DNA from: Melaminivora jejuensis
GTDB taxonomy: Bacteria > Pseudomonadota > Gammaproteobacteria > Burkholderiales > Burkholderiaceae_C
DNA: 64,000 nucleotides
Assembly (NCBI RefSeq): GCF_017811175.1
Contig: NZ_JACWIJ010000002.1
Location: 930,001-994,000, forward strand
Direction of reading: 5' to 3'
Each line of letters starts with the position of its first letter. Position 1 is the stretch's first letter. Both the position numbers and the translations under genes were made by a program. Under the pieces are notes generated by a model. The model was not told the DNA's origin and searched no databases. It was given only the letters and a program-made list of their open reading frames with translations. Below are positions 61,901-64,000 of the stretch, piece after piece.

Positions 61901-63082
61901 ATGGAACAGGACATCGTCATCGTCTCCGCCGTGCGCACGCCCGTGGGCAAATTCGGCGGCGCCTTCGCCAAGCTGCCGGCCACGCAGCTGGGCGCCACCG
62001 TCATCAAGGAAGCGCTGGCGCGCGCCAAGGTGGCACCCGACCAAGTGGGCGAGGTCATCATGGGCCAGGTGCTGACGGCGGGCTGCGGCCAGAACCCGGC
62101 GCGCCAGGCCATGATGGCTGCCGGAGTAGCCAAGGAGACACCGGCACTCACCATCAACGCCGTGTGCGGCTCGGGCCTCAAGGCCGTCATGCTGGCCGCC
62201 CAGGCCGTGGCCACGGGCGACAGCGAGATCGTCGTCGCCGGCGGCCAGGAAAACATGAGCCTGTCGCCCCACGTCCTCAACGGCTCGCGCGACGGCCAGC
62301 GCATGGGCGACTGGAAGCTTGCGGACACCATGATCGTCGATGGCCTGTGGGATGTGTACCACCAATACCACATGGGCATCACCGCCGAGAACGTCGCCAA
62401 AGAGCACGGCATCACGCGCGAGATGCAGGACGCGCTGGCGCTGGCCAGCCAGCAAAAGGCCGCTGCTGCGCAGGACGCGGGCCGCTTCAAGGACGAGATC
62501 GTCCCGGTGCAGATTCCGCAGAGAAAGGGCGAGCCGATCACCGTCGATCAGGATGAGTACCTGAACCGCAAGTCCAATGCCGACGCCCTGGCCGGCCTGC
62601 GCCCGGCCTTCGACAAGGCCGGCACGGTGACGGCAGGCAATGCCTCGGGCATCAACGATGGCGCTGCCGCCGTGGTGGTCATGAGCGCTGCCAAGGCCCG
62701 CGAACTGGGCCTGACGCCGCTGGCGCACATCCGCGCCTACGCCACCTCGGGCCTGGATCCGGCCACCATGGGCATGGGGCCGGTGCCGGCGTCGCGCAAG
62801 GCGCTGGAGCGCGCCGGCTGGAAGGCCGAGGAGGTCGATCTGTTCGAGCTCAACGAGGCCTTCGCTGCCCAGGCCTGCGCCGTCAACAAGGAGCTGGGTA
62901 TCGACCCGGCCCGGGTCAACGTCAACGGCGGGGCGATTGCCATCGGCCACCCCATTGGCGCCTCGGGCTGCCGCGTGCTGGTCACGCTCTTGCACGAGAT
63001 GCAGCGCCGCGACGCCAAAAAGGGCCTGGTAGCCCTGTGCATCGGCGGCGGCATGGGCGTGGCCCTGGCGGTGGAGCGCTGA
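61901..63082 (+). CDS. phaA: acetyl-CoA acetyltransferase (beta-ketothiolase)
   Basis: A 393-residue thiolase that condenses two acetyl-CoA to acetoacetyl-CoA, the first step to PHB. The nucleophile Cys is in [20 protein letters not shown]. The His is in [16 protein letters not shown] / [20 protein letters not shown], and the second catalytic Cys is in [37 protein letters not shown] is a biosynthetic-thiolase block. It lies 44 bp after phaC. Two hairpins separate it from phaB. Confidence 0.96.
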   Translation: MEQDIVIVSAVRTPVGKFGGAFAKLPATQLGATVIKEALARAKVAPDQVGEVIMGQVLTAGCGQNPARQAMMAAGVAKETPALTINAVCGSGLKAVMLAAQAVATGDSEIVVAGGQENMSLSPHVLNGSRDGQRMGDWKLADTMIVDGLWDVYHQYHMGITAENVAKEHGITREMQDALALASQQKAAAAQDAGRFKDEIVPVQIPQRKGEPITVDQDEYLNRKSNADALAGLRPAFDKAGTVTAGNASGINDGAAAVVVMSAAKARELGLTPLAHIRAYATSGLDPATMGMGPVPASRKALERAGWKAEEVDLFELNEAFAAQACAVNKELGIDPARVNVNGGAIAIGHPIGASGCRVLVTLLHEMQRRDAKKGLVALCIGGGMGVALAVER

Positions 63083-63096
63083 ATCAGTATTTACCT

Positions 63097-63135
63097 GAGC
63101 AAGAATTGCTCACAACCCTGGTTAGAGTGACCAGG
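63097..63135 (+). other. two tandem hairpins between phaA and phaB
   Basis: GAGCAA-GAA-TTGCTC (63097-63111) and CCTGGT...ACCAGG (63117-63135) are perfect stems in the 79-bp gap. They lack T-runs and may affect mRNA processing or stability. Confidence 0.4.
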
Positions 63136-63161
63136 TTCATCAGCAAAAAAGGAGAAGGAAA

Positions 63162-63899
63162 ATGAGCCAGAAAGTAGCATACGTCACCGGCGGCATGGGA
63201 GGCATCGGCACCGCCATCTGCCAGCGCCTGCACAAGGAGGGCTTCAAGGTCATCGCCGGCTGCGGCCCCACGCGGGATTACCAGAAGTGGCTGGATGAGC
63301 AAAAGGCACTGGGCTACACGTTCTACGCTTCGGCGGGCAACGTGGGCGATTGGGACTCCACCGTGGCCGCGTTTGAAAAAGCCAAGGCCGAGCACGGCAG
63401 CATCGACGTGCTGGTCAACAACGCCGGCATCACGCGCGACCGCATGTTCATCAAGATGACGCGCGAGGACTGGGATGCGGTGATCGAAACCAACCTGAAC
63501 TCCATGTTCAACGTGACCAAGCAGGTCGTGGCCGACATGGTGGAAAAGGGCTGGGGCCGCATCATCAACATCTCCAGCGTGAACGGCGAGAAGGGCCAGG
63601 CCGGACAGACCAACTACTCGGCTGCCAAGGCCGGGATGCACGGCTTCACCATGGCGCTGGCGCAGGAGATGGCCACCAAGGGCGTCACCGTGAACACTGT
63701 GGCACCGGGCTACATCGGCACCGACATGGTGAAGGCCATCCGTCCGGACGTGCTGGAAAAAATCGTCGCCACCGTCCCGGTCAAGCGCCTGGGCGAGCCC
63801 AGCGAGATCGCCTCCATCATCGCCTGGCTGGCCAGCGATGAGGGCGGCTACACCACCGGCGCCGAGTTCTCGGTCAACGGCGGCCTGCACATGAATTGA
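63162..63899 (+). CDS. phaB: acetoacetyl-CoA reductase
   Basis: A 245-residue NADPH-dependent short-chain dehydrogenase reducing acetoacetyl-CoA to (R)-3-hydroxybutyryl-CoA for PhaC. The cofactor site is AYVTGGMGGIGTAICQRL, with NNAG in DVLVNNAGITRDRMFIKM. The active site is NISSVNGEKGQAGQTNYSAA with the following K. APGYIGTDMVKAIRPDVL and YTTGAEFSVNGGLHMN are PhaB-type. It follows AAGGAGAAGG. A strong terminator closes the phaCAB unit. Confidence 0.96.
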   Translation: MSQKVAYVTGGMGGIGTAICQRLHKEGFKVIAGCGPTRDYQKWLDEQKALGYTFYASAGNVGDWDSTVAAFEKAKAEHGSIDVLVNNAGITRDRMFIKMTREDWDAVIETNLNSMFNVTKQVVADMVEKGWGRIINISSVNGEKGQAGQTNYSAAKAGMHGFTMALAQEMATKGVTVNTVAPGYIGTDMVKAIRPDVLEKIVATVPVKRLGEPSEIASIIAWLASDEGGYTTGAEFSVNGGLHMN

Positions 63900-63918
63900 A
63901 GCCGGCCTTGTACGCAAC

Positions 63919-63944
63919 AAAAAACCCGCGAAAGCGGGTTTTTT
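63919..63944 (+). terminator. rho-independent terminator after phaB
   Basis: AAAAAACCCGC-GAAA-GCGGGTTTTTT, a GNRA-looped stem with T-run, likely working in both directions. The last 56 bases of the window beyond it show no feature. Confidence 0.92.
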
Positions 63945-64000
63945 GATGGGGCGGCTTGGCGGGAAAAAGGAGCGCCGGCTGTCGGCTCTGGTTCGGGCGG

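Overview
The window is high-GC DNA, densely coding on both strands, with frequent GTG and TTG starts. Gene content and order point to a betaproteobacterium of the order Burkholderiales, most likely family Comamonadaceae (inference). The supporting loci are edd-eda (Entner-Doudoroff), phaC-phaA-phaB with a separate 3-hydroxybutyrate dehydrogenase (PHB cycle), yhbY/rlmE-ftsH-folP-glmM, smc-zipA-ligA, carA-carB and relA. I saw no rRNA, tRNA or CRISPR.

Layout. 1-2 kb: end of a membrane PAS sensor (cut by the window edge) overlapping an EamA exporter. 2-10 kb: phosphomannomutase, Kdo transferase (waaA), a fused acyl-CoA ligase/GNAT protein, a tiny DUF3309 protein and a wrecked large-subunit catalase. 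10-15 kb: MFS and AEC transporters, ggct-pdxH and an OmpA-like protein. 15-20 kb: edd-eda, then a tyrosine recombinase divergent from a KfrA-like coiled-coil protein across an AT-rich, palindrome-rich gap. 20-28 kb: ompR/envZ, a SIMPL protein, bdhA, an alpha/beta hydrolase and relA. 28-34 kb: carA-carB behind a structured leader, an IS5-family element and a periplasmic carbonic anhydrase. 34-44 kb: greA, a DUF4149 protein, a glycosyltransferase, yhbY/rlmE, ftsH, folP, glmM, an mgtE remnant, rhodanese, pcm and msrA. 44-58 kb: BCCT transporter, ABC exporter, CHASE-PAS-GGDEF-EAL protein, smc, zipA, ligA and a NUDIX/FAH pair. 58-64 kb: pgeF, a small membrane protein and phaCAB.

Three signals cut across the genes. 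(1) A roughly 60-bp repeat with core close to CAAGCGCTGACAGCTAT occurs at least twelve times. Five copies lie inside protein-coding genes (waaA, the DUF4149 gene, ligA twice, pgeF), and all five are read in the same frame, giving a related peptide. It behaves like a protein-invading palindromic element and is the most interesting feature here. (2) Five genes (phosphomannomutase, CoA ligase/GNAT, katE, eda, envZ) each lose one base from a short G or C run. That uniformity suggests uncorrected sequencing error more than real gene decay; katE also has a true large internal deletion. (3) Other structured non-coding DNA: a 163-bp element with terminal inverted repeats starting in the ompA-like stop codon, a family of hairpins just after stop codons, and a two-tier perfect stem before carA.

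Start sites were chosen from ribosome-binding sites, overlaps and remembered family lengths. No database search was possible, so family assignments rest on recognised motifs.
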